In this document: piece by piece, positions 45,699 through 57,452 of the stretch
How positions within the stretch are numbered: the stretch's first letter is position 1
Layout: every line of letters begins with the position of its first letter
Origin: Kalaharituber pfeilii
Taxonomy: Eukaryota > Ascomycota > Pezizomycetes > Pezizales > Pezizaceae
Length of the DNA stretch: 64,000 bases
Assembly: GCA_015179045.1 (NCBI GenBank)
Contig: WHUZ01000008.1
Span: forward strand, 682,001 to 746,000
Reading direction: 5' to 3'
Translations under genes and position numbers: made by a program
Notes under the pieces: generated by a model
Databases searched by the model: none
What the model saw: only the letters and a program-made list of their open reading frames with translations
Told to the model about the DNA's origin: nothing

Positions 45699-48152
45699 GT
45701 AACAGCCAATAGTCATTACAGAGCTAATCTGGTAGGAATGACCTCAATCACCTGCTGACGTGCATAAACTTGTATCTTCGCCCGCATACAGCCACTTGAG
45801 CATGTGCTGCCTGCACTCCACAATGCACCAAGCTACGCCACCTGCACATTGCTTGATGAAGTTAAGTCTGTTTCACTTACTGTACTGCCCAATTAAGTAC
45901 TCACTGCCGCTTCGCGTTAGTGTCTGAAACCCCAAAGTTAAAATACTCAACTCATCAACTTTGTCGCTCTCACAACAATAATGATTTATCACAATTCGCG
46001 ACCACTCCCTTCAGCCCCACAGTATTAATACATCTCCAACACTCGAATTATTGTTTTTTATTTCTCACTTTCCATTTCGCAGCGTCTTCCTGCTATCATT
46101 GTCCGAATTATCCTGACAGTAATTATGTAACTCCAATAAATTTCCATTCCGCTGCCTTTAACAGTCTTCACAACTGACTAAAAACCATCCTCTCCCATTC
46201 TTATATACATACCTCATTGAGCTATACCTTAATTTTACAATCTACAGAATTCAGGCTACTATAACTCTAAAAATTACCTCCAATCCTCAGGAGAGGGTAG
46301 AGGAAGGGAGTAACCAGAGTATTGAAATACCCTTCCCTCAGTGGTTTCTTTATTGAAGGGGGTTGCATGATCCATGGTTAGTAGTTCTGCTTTGGAGAAG
46401 ATGCGACGGATAGATAAGAGCTTCCTTATCAAGGAGCACCCTAGGACATCTCCAACAAGGGACTCTAGATACTGTAGAGAGCTGATCAGAAACATACATG
46501 ATCCCATCTATCTACCCAAGTATCAGCAGAAGGAGTGAGAACGTAGTGTGAAACATTATTTTTAGTTTTTGCATGCACATTTGATCAACTTTCCAGCTTG
46601 GAGAACTCTAGCTGTAACTTGTAAATGCGACAGGAGGTTCCTGTGGCTCGACTTGCAAGTCTTGGTCTTTTAGTAATTTGTTAATATACATCGTGGAATG
46701 TGAGGCCTCGAAAACCTCCTCACGTGATTTTCTGTTTCCCTGGAATGTGCAGTGAACCATTCCCCCTTAGTATCAGGTATAGTTAATTCTCTCATAACCT
46801 GATTCTAAAGTCATATACTCCCAAGCCAGTCATGTCTTAACGGCACAAATTAAGAACACAAAGAAAAGAAAACCCAAAAAACAACCTATTATTATTAGTA
46901 TTATAGGATTAGCAAGATCTTACTCTCCGCCCTGAATCCTGTTCTGACCCATATACACCCCATTATCTCCCTATACCTGCCAATTGCTCTTTTTTTTTCT
47001 TTGGCACCCCGCTCGTCGCTTTGCATCAATTGCCCAACGGAGTCAGGATTTCCTCTGCCAATAATATTGCAATCCTGCTACCGCTAGAGCCCCCGTGAAC
47101 CCTCAAGTTTGAATGCTCGTGATTCCTACAAGTGCTTGCTTTTAAGAGGTACACCCCCTCTTGGTCTGGAATCAGCAGCCCAATCTAACTAGACAATCCA
47201 CTGCTGTCCATAGTATAGACCTAGATTGTCTAAATTTCCGTATTTCATTATCAGTATACCCGCACTACCGCACCTCTTGCTTTGGAATTCACTGCTCGAC
47301 TGAGCCAGGCGTCCGCATGTTATAGGCCTAGTATGTCTGAAATCCGGTGTGTCCAGATGCCAGTGGTATAAAACCAGAAGATGCTAGCTAAGAGGTTTAA
47401 GGAAGGAATTATAAACTATCAGACAAAGCGACAACAACAAAAGTGGTTATCGGAAGGGCAGGCGGAGGTGGGACAGGTAGCTGAAGAAGCAGTTGAGCGA
47501 TGGAACAGGTTGTGGAAGAGGACTTTGAAGAGACTCAGGGAGGCAGTCGATTGTGAGCAAAGTAATGGGAGATACGAAAGGGAAGCGGCAGCTGATGCAT
47601 GCAGAGCACGTGGGGCAGGTCGAGGTAGGAAACGATGTCAGAGATGCTGTCGAAGGGGCTGTCGAAGCGGATGTCGAAGAGGATGTCAGGGGGTCTGTCG
47701 GAGGTAAGAGGGGCGATGGAAGAGGCGAAATGAGAAGCGGAGATGCCGTCGGAGGGGCTATCGGAGAGGCAATTAAACAGTGAAGGCCTGAGAGACGCAT
47801 GTACAGATGAGCGGAGACTAGAACGGGGACTAGGGGAGATGGAAGAGGCTGTTGGATGGCTGGTGAGTGTTGGGGGGCGGTCTCCCGGGGTGCCGAGGTT
47901 GTGTACCTTTGGAACTGACCTGCTTTCGCTGAAGTGGGATGCTGCTATCTCCAGAGATGTGCAATTGAGAGATATAGAATTGGGCGCCCTGTTCGGTTCT
48001 GAGGAAGAGGCTTGTGCGGCATCTTATTGCATACGATGGACTATAATGCTCCGGTTGCATATGACTGAATTCTAGTGGCCAGGGCAACCTGATTAATTGC
48101 TGTTTTTTTAAATCTCAAATTTTTTTATTTTCCCAATTCTGTTTTAACAGTG

Positions 48153-48361
48153 CTCGGGGTTGCCAGTAAGTCGGACGTGAGAACAGAAATCTCATGATCT
48201 ACTGTTTATTTTCTGTTGCAACCGCCGGCGCGTTCAACATACCACTACTTGTTTACTGACTGGTCAGTCTTGGCCTATCACAGCTGCAACAGAAGTACCA
48301 CGTGAATCCACGTGGGTACCTTGGCGCTGCATAAATCCACAGACTTACTGGCAACCCCGAG
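48153..48361. mobile_element. 209-bp TA-target MITE (E family)
   Basis: Perfect 19-bp inverted ends CTCGGGGTTGCCAGTAAGT / ACTTACTGGCAACCCCGAG. It sits between TG and TA where B1 (about 17,735) has a single TA. The termini begin CTCGGGG, like the pogo-like element at 58,650, which may mobilise it. A related larger element occupies 61,470-62,479. Confidence 0.88.
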
Positions 48362-49454
48362 TACAGACCTACATCAATCCCAATTGCAATGCAAGTAAGT
48401 CAGCACGCTCTACCGACACTGCGCACGTCGCTTGAAGTGACCTGGTGACGAGGCTATCGCGCGACATGCGACGAGTGGAAGGACTGCCAAGAGAACCGGG
48501 GGGTGAAGGAAAAATCCCACCTCCAGTTACGGTAAGCGTGATCTACTAGAGCCCTTCAGCTGCCAGTGCTCGGCCAATATGCACATAGTTGAGCCACATG
48601 CAGTAGCGCGAGAAGTTAAAACTCGAGAACCCGTAATTTGTAATTCTTGACCCTGCGAATGAGAGCATGTCCTCAGCATGCAGAGAGGCCCGGTTGCTGG
48701 ATCTTATCGCCGTATTTATGAAATATGGCATCAGGAGAGAGAAACGGCGTTCTGATCACTAAGTACATATTTAGGTGCATACATGTCATTTCTACTACTT
48801 GCAACAGTATTGGAAACATAGATATAGGCGGAATTAATCGCAGTTGGAGCTGAATCGTGGACTTGTGCCGCTACGCTTGCAGCTGTCTCAGTTGTTGCAT
48901 ACATGTGATACCAATTGGCTGCAATCGATGCAAGTCCGTTTCAGCTGGTTGCCACTGATGCAACAAGTTTCAGTGCGCTGCAACCGAGCAGCACATCAGC
49001 CACTAATACTAAGGTTTTTACAGTCGAACTGCGCAAATTGGACCTTCTCATATTGGGTAACATATCAAATTTGCTCGCCCAGGGCCAATTAGGTCAGTGG
49101 TGATTATTGGATATTTTGTCTTATTGGATAAAACCCTAAGTCCCAGGGTCGACGGTGTTTACGAAGCATTCTTATCCACGATTTACTATTTGGTAGTCCA
49201 TACTCCGTACATATGTACCTGTAAAACTAGGGTCCTTTTTTACGGGTATGGTCTTGTTTACAAATAGTCTGATTCGCGCGGAGGTTTTACGGTAACGCTG
49301 GCTGAAAAGAGCACCATGTCCACTGTCAAAAGATGTGCCGTTACTGGCCTTTAGTACACATGCCCATCAAATTGTTTGGCCTCTTGCGAACTTGTGCACA
49401 ACCCTAACTAATAATATTGAACATTCGGTGAGAATGAGCTGCTAGCAGCTGAAC

Positions 49455-49502
49455 TTTTTTTTTTTTTTTAATATCATTACTCCCTGTGGGCTATGCCGAG
49501 GT
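49455..49502 (-). mobile_element. Short poly(A) retroposon, SINE-tail type (B2)
   Basis: Orthologous to 18,901-18,955, with the same AGCTGAAC duplication. A few internal bases are deleted. Confidence 0.8.
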
Positions 49503-50475
49503 AGCTGAACTGAATGCAAAGTAGACCGATGCTCACAATTGCAACGTTCCTGATACAGACAAGGTAGAGAAGTACTTTATACTTGATAGCGTTATGCTAA
49601 AATGTAGTTTCAATGAACTATTGCTCAGCTACAGCACACTAGGATGAAACTATCACTAGCGTCCCAGCTTGAATATTAAGCTGTCTTAGTTCAGCTCCTG
49701 TGATAGAACATCCAAATGTTTTTCATCTACTGTATCTCAGAGAGGTCTTCGTATACTATCAATAGATTGCTGCACTCGATGTTAGCACCACCATACCTAA
49801 GTGCACATGTAGTTCAAAAAAGTGGGAAAAGTTCACTGGACAGTTCAGCAGCAGAGAGAGTAACTAACCAATGCAGTCATTGCAGAGGATACTAGATGTT
49901 TTCATGAGGCCTGATATTAGTTAGGACCCGCAATTGTGCATTATGTACACTCGCTGGAAACTCGTAAAAGTAACACACAAATGGCTGGACTACTACGCTT
50001 CCTATTTCGAGGCTAATTGGTCTCTGCTTCTCCTGATCGAGCTTGCAACTTTGAAGTGGAGGAGAACTTTGAAACATCGGGCTACCAAGGGGTTCAGCGA
50101 TACTGTAGTCATGGTGGGTCAAGGGACGCTCGGGTGTGGAGGTCAACGAGTCGGTGGGCAAAGTAAGGGTGGACGCGGCAGCCAGATAGGCAATTGCTTG
50201 CCATACATGATATTCAGACTTATTTGAGATTATCAGCCGGAGTGGTGTGACTGGGATGTGGCTGAACAACACTTCTTTTTGGTTATGCTGCACTTCTTGT
50301 AAGACACAACTTGTCTGCCTCCCATGGGGGTGTGGGTAAACTCTCAAGTATTTAAACCCCCACAACTTCCCTTCGTTCTATTCTCAAAGCACTAGAACCA
50401 CCACTGTCTCCAAATCATCAAGCCACAAAGATTGTGCTTCTCCACATCATTCTCTCTCCCAACATAAAGAACAAA

Positions 50476-50632
50476 ATGCACTGTGAGATTTTTCGAAATC
50501 GTCACTTGCTACGGCGAACAGCTCACAATCGGTACTTGTCACATTTGTGGCGCGTCTGGAGTACAGCTTGATGGGAACGTATGTTCGAATTGTATTCTGG
50601 TATGTACAAGCAGTGGACCACCTCTCTGCTAG
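50476..50632 (+). pseudogene. Frameshifted copy of the 51-residue Cys-rich ORF (B2)
   Basis: Matches 19,927-20,082 closely but has one extra base near 50,490 (GAGATTTTTCGAAATC), which destroys the frame after MHCEI. The TATA-like promoter near 50,349 is retained. Confidence 0.7.
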
Positions 50633-50956
50633 GCCGATGTTATATTTTTAGTTCACTCATGCTAACAGTAATAAGATTGAACGCTAAATCTTCGCAAGGT
50701 GTCATTGTGGGTGAGAAGAGTGTGTCCGGATTGACCATGAAAACCATCCGCTAGTGAAAGGAAATCTTATGTTAGAGCTATCTTCTTCTGTTATCTATTT
50801 TCGCAGGGTTCAAGTGGGGGGTTCAAGAGAGGTGTGCAGTAGCAGCAGTGTCATGGAGTTTATTAGTCATGTTTATTCTTTTCAGAATACCTTGATTATT
50901 CCATATTATGCATACTGTCTTCTTAGCTCCTCTGGTCGCAAGGCCTAGGACAAGTC

Positions 50957-50988
<32 letters not shown>

Positions 50989-51027
50989 CTTAGCTTTAGA
51001 GAATACAAAATGATTGCTGTAGCTATC

Positions 51028-51094
51028 CCTCGCCATAGCCCACAGGGCGGCACGCGAGTAATGAAATAAAAAAAAATAAAAAAAAATAAAAAAA
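51028..51094 (+). mobile_element. Short poly(A) retroposon, SINE-tail type
   Basis: CCTCGCCATAGCCCACAGGG...CGCGAGTAATGAAAT plus a long A-rich tail. It is flanked by TATC on both sides and absent from B1 (about 20,465). Confidence 0.82.
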
Positions 51095-51202
51095 TATCGA
51101 ATTGTTTCCCTCCAGTCACTTTTGCTGACTAGATGCAGGTAGGGGTAAGTGACGCTAGCTATATGTGTATTTAAAGCGACCGCCAATCTAGTACTAGTAG
51201 TA

Positions 51203-51868
51203 CTCGGGGGTAGGGGAAAATACTCAGAAGCGCTATGCATGCATAATGTGCGCCACCTGACCGGGGGTCAAAAGTGAAGTATGTTGACTTTTTGTCGAAA
51301 AGTCTTCAGAACAATTGTATTTTTTTTTTTTTTTTATTTCATTACTCGCGTGCCGCAGAACAATTGTATGGGTTTTACACACAAAACTACGACACACGTA
51401 ATTTTAACTGCATACAAGTCAATAAATTGTTGCATAATTATCACCCAACAGCCATAACAGCAAAGCTAATCTGGTGCACTTCTAACTAATGATAGGACCT
51501 GTTCTTTTGTTATTTTATCCCACTCTTCTTGAGGTTTTCCACCTTGTTTGTGCATTCATCGCGTACAATAATAATTCTGACATGCTGAACTTGAGTAGTT
51601 TCTTGATTGTGAATTTCATGACTAAACTTTTCATTTTGATATTGTATGCAGGCTTCAACAGGTGATTCGAGGCTGTGACTGAGAAATGGAGTTCTGTAAG
51701 TTGGTTGAAAAACAAAGAATTAAAGCGTGTTACTCTGTGAAGCATGTAGGAAACTACAGAAAATACGCGTATAATAATAAGTATTACATAACCAGCAGGT
51801 TAACTCTATCCTAGCAACTATCCCTGTCACATTGTATGCGCTTCTGAAGACTTACCCTTACCCCTGAG
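51203..51868. mobile_element. 666-bp non-autonomous relative of the pogo-like element
   Basis: Ends CTCGGGGGTAGGGGAAAATA...CAGAAGCGC and the inverse GCGCTTCTGAAGACTTACCC...CTGAG, flanked by TA. B1 keeps the empty site (about 20,575). The termini match those of the 2.8-kb element at 58,650 (CTCGGGGTCAAGGG..CAGAAGCGC), which is its likely source of transposase. The internal frames are short and unrecognised. Confidence 0.88.
51321..51356 (-). mobile_element. 36-bp retroposon nested in the MITE
   Basis: A T-run plus ATTTCATTACTCGCGTGCCG C, flanked by a 13-bp duplication AGAACAATTGTAT (51,308-51,320; 51,357-51,369). Only about 20 bases of body remain besides the A-tail, the shortest insertion in the window. 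Confidence 0.85.
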
Positions 51869-51939
51869 TACATACTCCGTACAGCCCATGCTCAGATCCA
51901 TGCAAGGATAGATTGGAAGTATTGGGAAAAAAAAAATAA

Positions 51940-52840
51940 AAATAAAATTGATCGATACTTCTCACGCAGCCTCACTTCTACCCACTGGTATTGCTTCAGC
52001 TCATAGATTCTCGCATCCTACTGCCTCACCTCATATCGCCTCGCATTGTCTCGCATCACATCGGCTCGCTTCACACACATGTATTTTTCAAATTAACGAC
52101 AATGTCCGCATCACTCCTACATGGGGCCTGTGAAATCAGTGCTGCCATGCCAGCTGCATATAGTAATAGGTATAGACATACCTCAGAAGAAGAAAAGAAA
52201 AGCTACCTTGCTTTGCCGTTGCTGCTAGGGGAGCGAAAAGAAGAGTAGCTATGGAACCGGAAACCTCGGAACTAGTTGCAGTAGAAGAGGGCATTTTTGG
52301 ACCATCTGTATATAGTAAAAGTAAAGAATCTTATGCAAGCAATCATTGTGAGTATAATCTTAATGCTTTACAACTAATAATTCCTGAAGCTCTTAATTCT
52401 GTTTCTAATATTACTATTAATGGGTTTTTCAAACAAGTTTATGGACCATGGAGGCATATAGGTATGGTTGTACATATGGTACACAAGAGTTTACTGAATG
52501 TATATCTAAAAGCCATAGAAGAATTAGGTGGATCAATCCTTTATAGTAAGTTTTGTTCTCACACTGGTACAAATTCTACAAACTAGGCAAGTTTAGCACG
52601 TTACTTTTTCAAGGTGCTGCATATAAAGTCCAAATTTTCAATCCTCAACACTACCTTAATATTTTTAAATTTGGACAATGAAGCATTGTAGAGCAGGTGA
52701 AATAGTACATATCTACATTGTTCATTGTCTAATCAGAAGTGGTTGGGTATGTCAAATTTAAGTCCATAATTTCGGTCACAAGTGGTCCCTTGTACGTAGA
52801 CGCCATCATATTTTGTAAAATAATAGCAATGTCTCTGTCC
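51940..52840 (+). mobile_element. Internally deleted DNA transposon derivative (B2 side)
   Basis: Counterpart of 20,640-21,560 with the same internal deletion and the same eroded left end. It is bracketed by the ~70-bp direct repeats at about 51,122 and 52,846. Confidence 0.6.
52251..52586 (+). CDS. Transposase-derived 111-aa ORF (internal deletion)
   Basis: MEPETSELVAVEEG... joins the N-terminal GPSVYSKSKES motif to the C-terminal NHCEYNLNALQLIIPEALNS, then continues through VYGPWRHIGMVV to a Thr/Asn-rich end. It lacks the catalytic residues. The frame is open here, but the paralogue at 20,955 has a stop. A functional product is doubtful. Confidence 0.4.
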   Translation: MEPETSELVAVEEGIFGPSVYSKSKESYASNHCEYNLNALQLIIPEALNSVSNITINGFFKQVYGPWRHIGMVVHMVHKSLLNVYLKAIEELGGSILYSKFCSHTGTNSTN

Positions 52841-52910
52841 TTCTGACTGGATGTACTAGTACGTAGGGATAGCTGACGCTAGCTATATGTATGTAAAGCG
52901 GCCGCTAATC

Positions 52911-55900
52911 TACTACCCATGTCCACAGTCATACTCACTTTTTTTTCTCCCGCACGTAACCCCGTTTATCGCTACTCGCTATGGCAGGGCGCCAGGGTTT
53001 AACCTACGATGCTCCAAGGCAAGCATATAGTAAAATCGCAACCATCTACATGATTCCCACTCCACTTCTTATGAGGCGTCAGCCACTTCTCACTGTTCCT
53101 GCATTATCTACGAGTTTTCCCGCATCTGTTACAAGAGCTTAAAGGCTTAGGAATTGATTCTAAAGCCGAATCTCAGTATAACTCACTGGCTTACCTTGGT
53201 ACAGTCTACCCTTCCTATACCGGATCGCCAAAATCTGGCAATTTTCGTTCGGTATAGCAAGGTTCCAGTATAGAATTAAATGCTTGGCAGACAGGGGTGG
53301 TGGTAAATTCAATTAATTACTGAAATAGGAGATGAACGAAGTAAACATCAACTTGTTCATACCCAGCCAAAGATATCAATATGCATCGGTCACGAAATCT
53401 AGAAAAAACGTCGGGCCTCAAGTGTGCTTAAGAAGCATCAAATATGTACATTGACTAGAACCAAAATATGCTAAAGAAAAGTTAAGTGAATTTGATAAAC
53501 ATTTTTGAGATGAAAATAGTAAGATTACTATACTCTAACTTAACTTTGATATCCTAGGTATTTAATTCCTTATTTTTAAGCTGATCAGTAGCTGTATCTA
53601 CTTAGTCTGGTATTTTGAAACAAAGTGGTAAGTGGTTAGCAATTAATCTCGGAACATGGAACAAGAAGCAACGAAGTGCCCAGTTTCCATTACTCGAGCA
53701 ACATTATAGCAAGTGATGGTAGCAGTACGGTAGTAGCAATGGCATTAGCAGAAGCAGTGACAGCAGTGGTGGCAGCAGTGATGGCAGCCAAGTGTGAAAT
53801 GGAGTAGTCTAAGATGTATTAGTATTAGTGTGTCTGGTATAGCAAATATTATTTGTATGGAGGTAGGAGGGTACTTGTCTGGAGATTTCTATCCGGTCCG
53901 GAATTGTTAGGGCGTCCGGTATAGCAAGGGCGATTTGTATGGGGAACGGATGTCGCAGACAGAGGCCATCCGGTATAGCAAGGTTTCCGGTATAGCGAGG
54001 TCCGGTATAGCAAGGGTAGACTGTATTAGTATATCACCAGATACCCCCTATAACTAAGGCGCGCAATAGGTTGCCGCGTGCATCTAGTGCCTCTATACAT
54101 AATCCGAATGATCACGATCTGACCTTTTGGGAGGAGATTTTCTTTCTAGCAGGAGGTGTCTAACTTTTCGAGAGATTACGCTGTGAGTAGAACTAGTATC
54201 ACATCGGCATTGGATTTTTTTTTTTTTTTTAATGGCCTTTTCTACATTCCTGATATTGAGTTCTCAAGAATTGAAGACCCACTTTTCGAAAACCGGTTCA
54301 GATTTACGGTACTACCTTAATATGCAATATGCAGCATGTGGAACTCATGTTTGCTGGAACATAGATGCATGGTCTCTTGGTTCAGGTCCAAATTAGGTGT
54401 AGTCGACTGGCACCACAGGAACATTTTCTTCAATTGTTAGGAAAAACAAAGTCGGAAAAAAAAAGGTTGTGTGGGGAATGATCAAAAATAATTGAAAACT
54501 GAAATGAGTTCGGAGTTTTGGTGATTTCTACATCTATTGGGAGAAAAGATTTTATGAAATATCTCTTATGTATGATGGGTGGGGCTAAGTTCATAAATTA
54601 GACTTTCTTGATGTTATATTTGTGCAAGGTCTGCTGATAGTAAGTGTGACGAGAGTGATGAATTACTTTACATCAATAAGCTACATGCCATTCGCCATTA
54701 TGTCTGCCTTCATATTCGATTCTTCAGTTTGCTCAAATTGATGCAATTGCGGGTCGCGAAAATGATTTCGCATCGAAAACCCAATTGTGAAAATTCCGAT
54801 TTCATAATTGAGGACTTATGTCTGACATGACCATCTTCCGATGCTTCAAATCTAAATGCTCCTAAATTTTTTTTCGCAAGTACATTACTGCAGCCAATCC
54901 TCTCCCCCATTCCCACCCCCCATAGTAAGCCCGCTCTCACGCTTCCCATTTTCTTTTCTTTTCTGTTTCCCTTCTCTTGCCTTCGCCTCCCCACACCCTG
55001 ACGTAGCTACGAATTAGGAATGGCAAAGCGGAATGTGCAGTAAAACAACTCCCTTAGCATCAGTAATATTTAAAACTGCTCTGCCATCACCGAATTCTAG
55101 GAACATACACAAACAAGGCAGGCATGATTTGGTATTGAAATAGCAATGGACAATGATAGTAGTGAGAAGAAATGGATGAAGAAAAGGAAAAGAAGTAGAA
55201 GAAGAAGAAGTAGAAGAAAAAGAACAGGGAAATTTTTTTTTTTATAACATTAGCACAAGTGCACCGAACCTCATGCACCAAAGTATCTGACAATAACCCT
55301 GGGTAGCCTCTGGCCACTGGGATCATGAGAAGTATACCCCCATCTTGCTTTGGAATTGACAGCCCCACTCAGCTAGGTTTTCGTCCGCCGCCATATTATA
55401 TGCTTGGTCCTTCTGGAGCCCCTCATGCCCACAATTGAATCCCTTGTGACACCAACCAATAACTCATGCTATCCACCAGCTGCTTGTTGATACACCTCCT
55501 GTTATTTCGTAATCAACATCCCAATTCAGTCAGGCTTTCTTGTGCCAGCGATTTTGAACCTGGTCCTCTTGATCCCACTTTGTATGCAAAACCCCCCTAT
55601 ATGCACAACACCCGTGTAGCCACAATCCCAGGTGTGCCCACCCATCGCTTATTTTTTTTCATGAGAAGACAGCACATCTGGATTTGAAATCAGCAGCCAA
55701 TCATGTCATGGACCTAGTCCGTCTGAAGCCACGATATCATGCCCATAACTCCCCTGCACTCATAGTGAGGATACGATGGGTATAAATAATAAGTATAAGA
55801 AAATACAGAAAGAATAAACTATCGAAATGAGAAACAAGGGAGCAGTTGACTACTAAGGAGGAATGCGCGTTACCCTAAGCGAGGGTCGGCGACAATTGAT

Positions 55901-56760
55901 TGGAAAGGCAGCTACGTATTTGAGAAGCGGAGGTGCGACAAGCGGAGCTGGAAGTGGAAGAAAGGCAGAAGGAGCGGTATAGGGAGACGTGGTATAGGCG
56001 GCAAGAGAGGCGGAAGTGGGGTAGTGGGCGTTAGGAGACGGAGGGAGTGTCTTTCATTCCGGTAATATGCTGTCCCTATTGTGATCCTGTCAGTACTGCT
56101 ACAATTTGTCGCGATCCGATGGGGCAGTGGGGTAGGCAAGGGGACAGTTGGGAAAGCGACAGGATAGCGCTGGGGGCGGCGGAGGTGCGAGAAGTAATAA
56201 GGTGTCGGACGGGCTACGGGGTGGGAAGAGTTATGGCGGAGGTGATGTGAGTGTTGTCTGAGAGGCTGTCGGATGTGGGAAAGCTACCGCAGAGCGGCGG
56301 GAGAAACGGTGGGAGAGGCTGTCGAAGGCGGTGTGGAAAAGAATGTCGGAGGGACTGCCTCATGTAATAAGGGCAATGGAAGGCGGGGATGGGAGAAGCG
56401 GGGGTGGGGGGCGATCAGAGACTAGATGCGGGATTAGATGATGGAATTTGCTGTGGGGGCGACAGTGGGAGAGGATAGTATTGAGGGACCCTGTTTGAGT
56501 CCAAGCTGGGGAAGTGGGTTGTCGGCAGCTTTTTGAAAGGTGGACTGCAATTCCGGTTACACATGATTTACATTCTGGTACAACATATTTGGTTCCCGCT
56601 TTTTATTCTCATTTTTGTTTGTGCTTCGATGAATAGGATTCTTTTTCTTGCGAATGGACTAAGCCTCTCGGAAACCAAAAGACTGGAGATGAATGGTGAG
56701 ACTATTTTATTGAGCGCAGAGATGTCAAAAAGGTCGAAGGAAGGTCTCTATAATAGGAGA
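52911..56760 (+). repeat. Large repeat family C, copy C3
   Basis: Direct counterpart of C2, carrying an 822-bp MITE insertion. It keeps the microsatellite, the ~140-bp modules (about 55,340-55,760) and the GC-rich stretch (about 55,880-56,470). It lacks the ~75-bp segment with the MITE terminus present in C2 near 24,786. Confidence 0.82.
53202..54023. mobile_element. 822-bp TA-target MITE with subterminal CCGGTATAGCAAGG repeats
   Basis: Inverted ends CAGTCTACCCTTCCTATACC / GGTATAGCAAGGGTAGACTG flanked by TA; C2 has the empty site near 21,945. CAGTNNACCC-type termini are typical of the pogo/Tigger/Fot group. The right 200 bp carries about five copies of CCGGTATAGCAAGG-like motifs, which may be transposase-binding sites. 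The interior includes a CAG/CGG-triplet-rich patch (about 53,700-53,790). There is no transposase. Confidence 0.88.
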
Positions 56761-57080
56761 TAATCGTCAGTTCTAAGCTTTTCGACATAAATATCTCGTA
56801 TTAGCGGCACTCACAGCCAACTGCAGCCTCGGCACCATCCCACTTTGTGTTTCCTTCTATGTAGAAAATATAAACTATGCCTGTATGTCCCGACTGTAAA
56901 GAGAGGCAGTAAATTATTCCACAAATACAATTCAAGCAATTTAGTTCAATTTACCTATCCCAGAGGTGGAACCTGCATGCTATAGTACTTAGCCAACCAG
57001 CTTGAAGCGATGCTAAAGCAAAACTGCGGGCCACCAAGGACTTCAGCCGCACACATGCGTTTGCAGTATCAGCTGGATTC

Positions 57081-57452
57081 ATGCCAATGTGCCAATGTCC
57101 CTGCTGCGAATCTAGGGAATACATTTATTATGCAGACCACTTTGGCAAGGAGTTGACAATTCCCTACTGTAGTGATCGATGCTTTGGCACGCAGACATTT
57201 AGAGGAAGGTGCGCAGTACCAGCCCAAAAAAAAAACAAAAAAAACCCAACTTTGCGGTCTTGTGCAAATCGAGCAGGCAGAAATAATTTTCAAGAATGTG
57301 GCACTTCAACGCTGGGCCACCCTTTCATAAGATTTTCTACAATGGCTATGGGGCTGTTTCAATGCATTGGGCTCGATAGGGTAACACATCACTCGATAGT
57401 TAATTTGTCAGGAGCAAATAAAGCAAAAACAACGATGCGAATACTCTCGTAA
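57081..57452 (+). CDS. Cys-rich small ORF in segment D (D2), doubtful
   Basis: MPMCQCPCCESREYIYYADH followed by FGKELTIPYCSDRCFGTQTF. The Cys pattern CPCC...YCSDRC resembles a small zinc-binding fold. The frame then runs into an A-rich, probably non-coding stretch. The core is shared with 25,141, but the ends are not. Confidence 0.3.
   Translation: MPMCQCPCCESREYIYYADHFGKELTIPYCSDRCFGTQTFRGRCAVPAQKKNKKNPTLRSCANRAGRNNFQECGTSTLGHPFIRFSTMAMGLFQCIGLDRVTHHSIVNLSGANKAKTTMRILS

Larger units (their letters stand above)
43655..51120 (+). repeat. Large repeat family B, copy B2
   Basis: Direct counterpart of B1, broken by the fold-back element (43,871-45,698), a 209-bp MITE (48,153-48,361) and short retroposons. 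The modules lie at about 46,960-47,370, the GC-rich stretch at about 47,440-47,880, and the degenerate small ORF near 50,476. A ~600-bp segment around 16,500-17,040 of B1 is shortened here. Confidence 0.8.
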
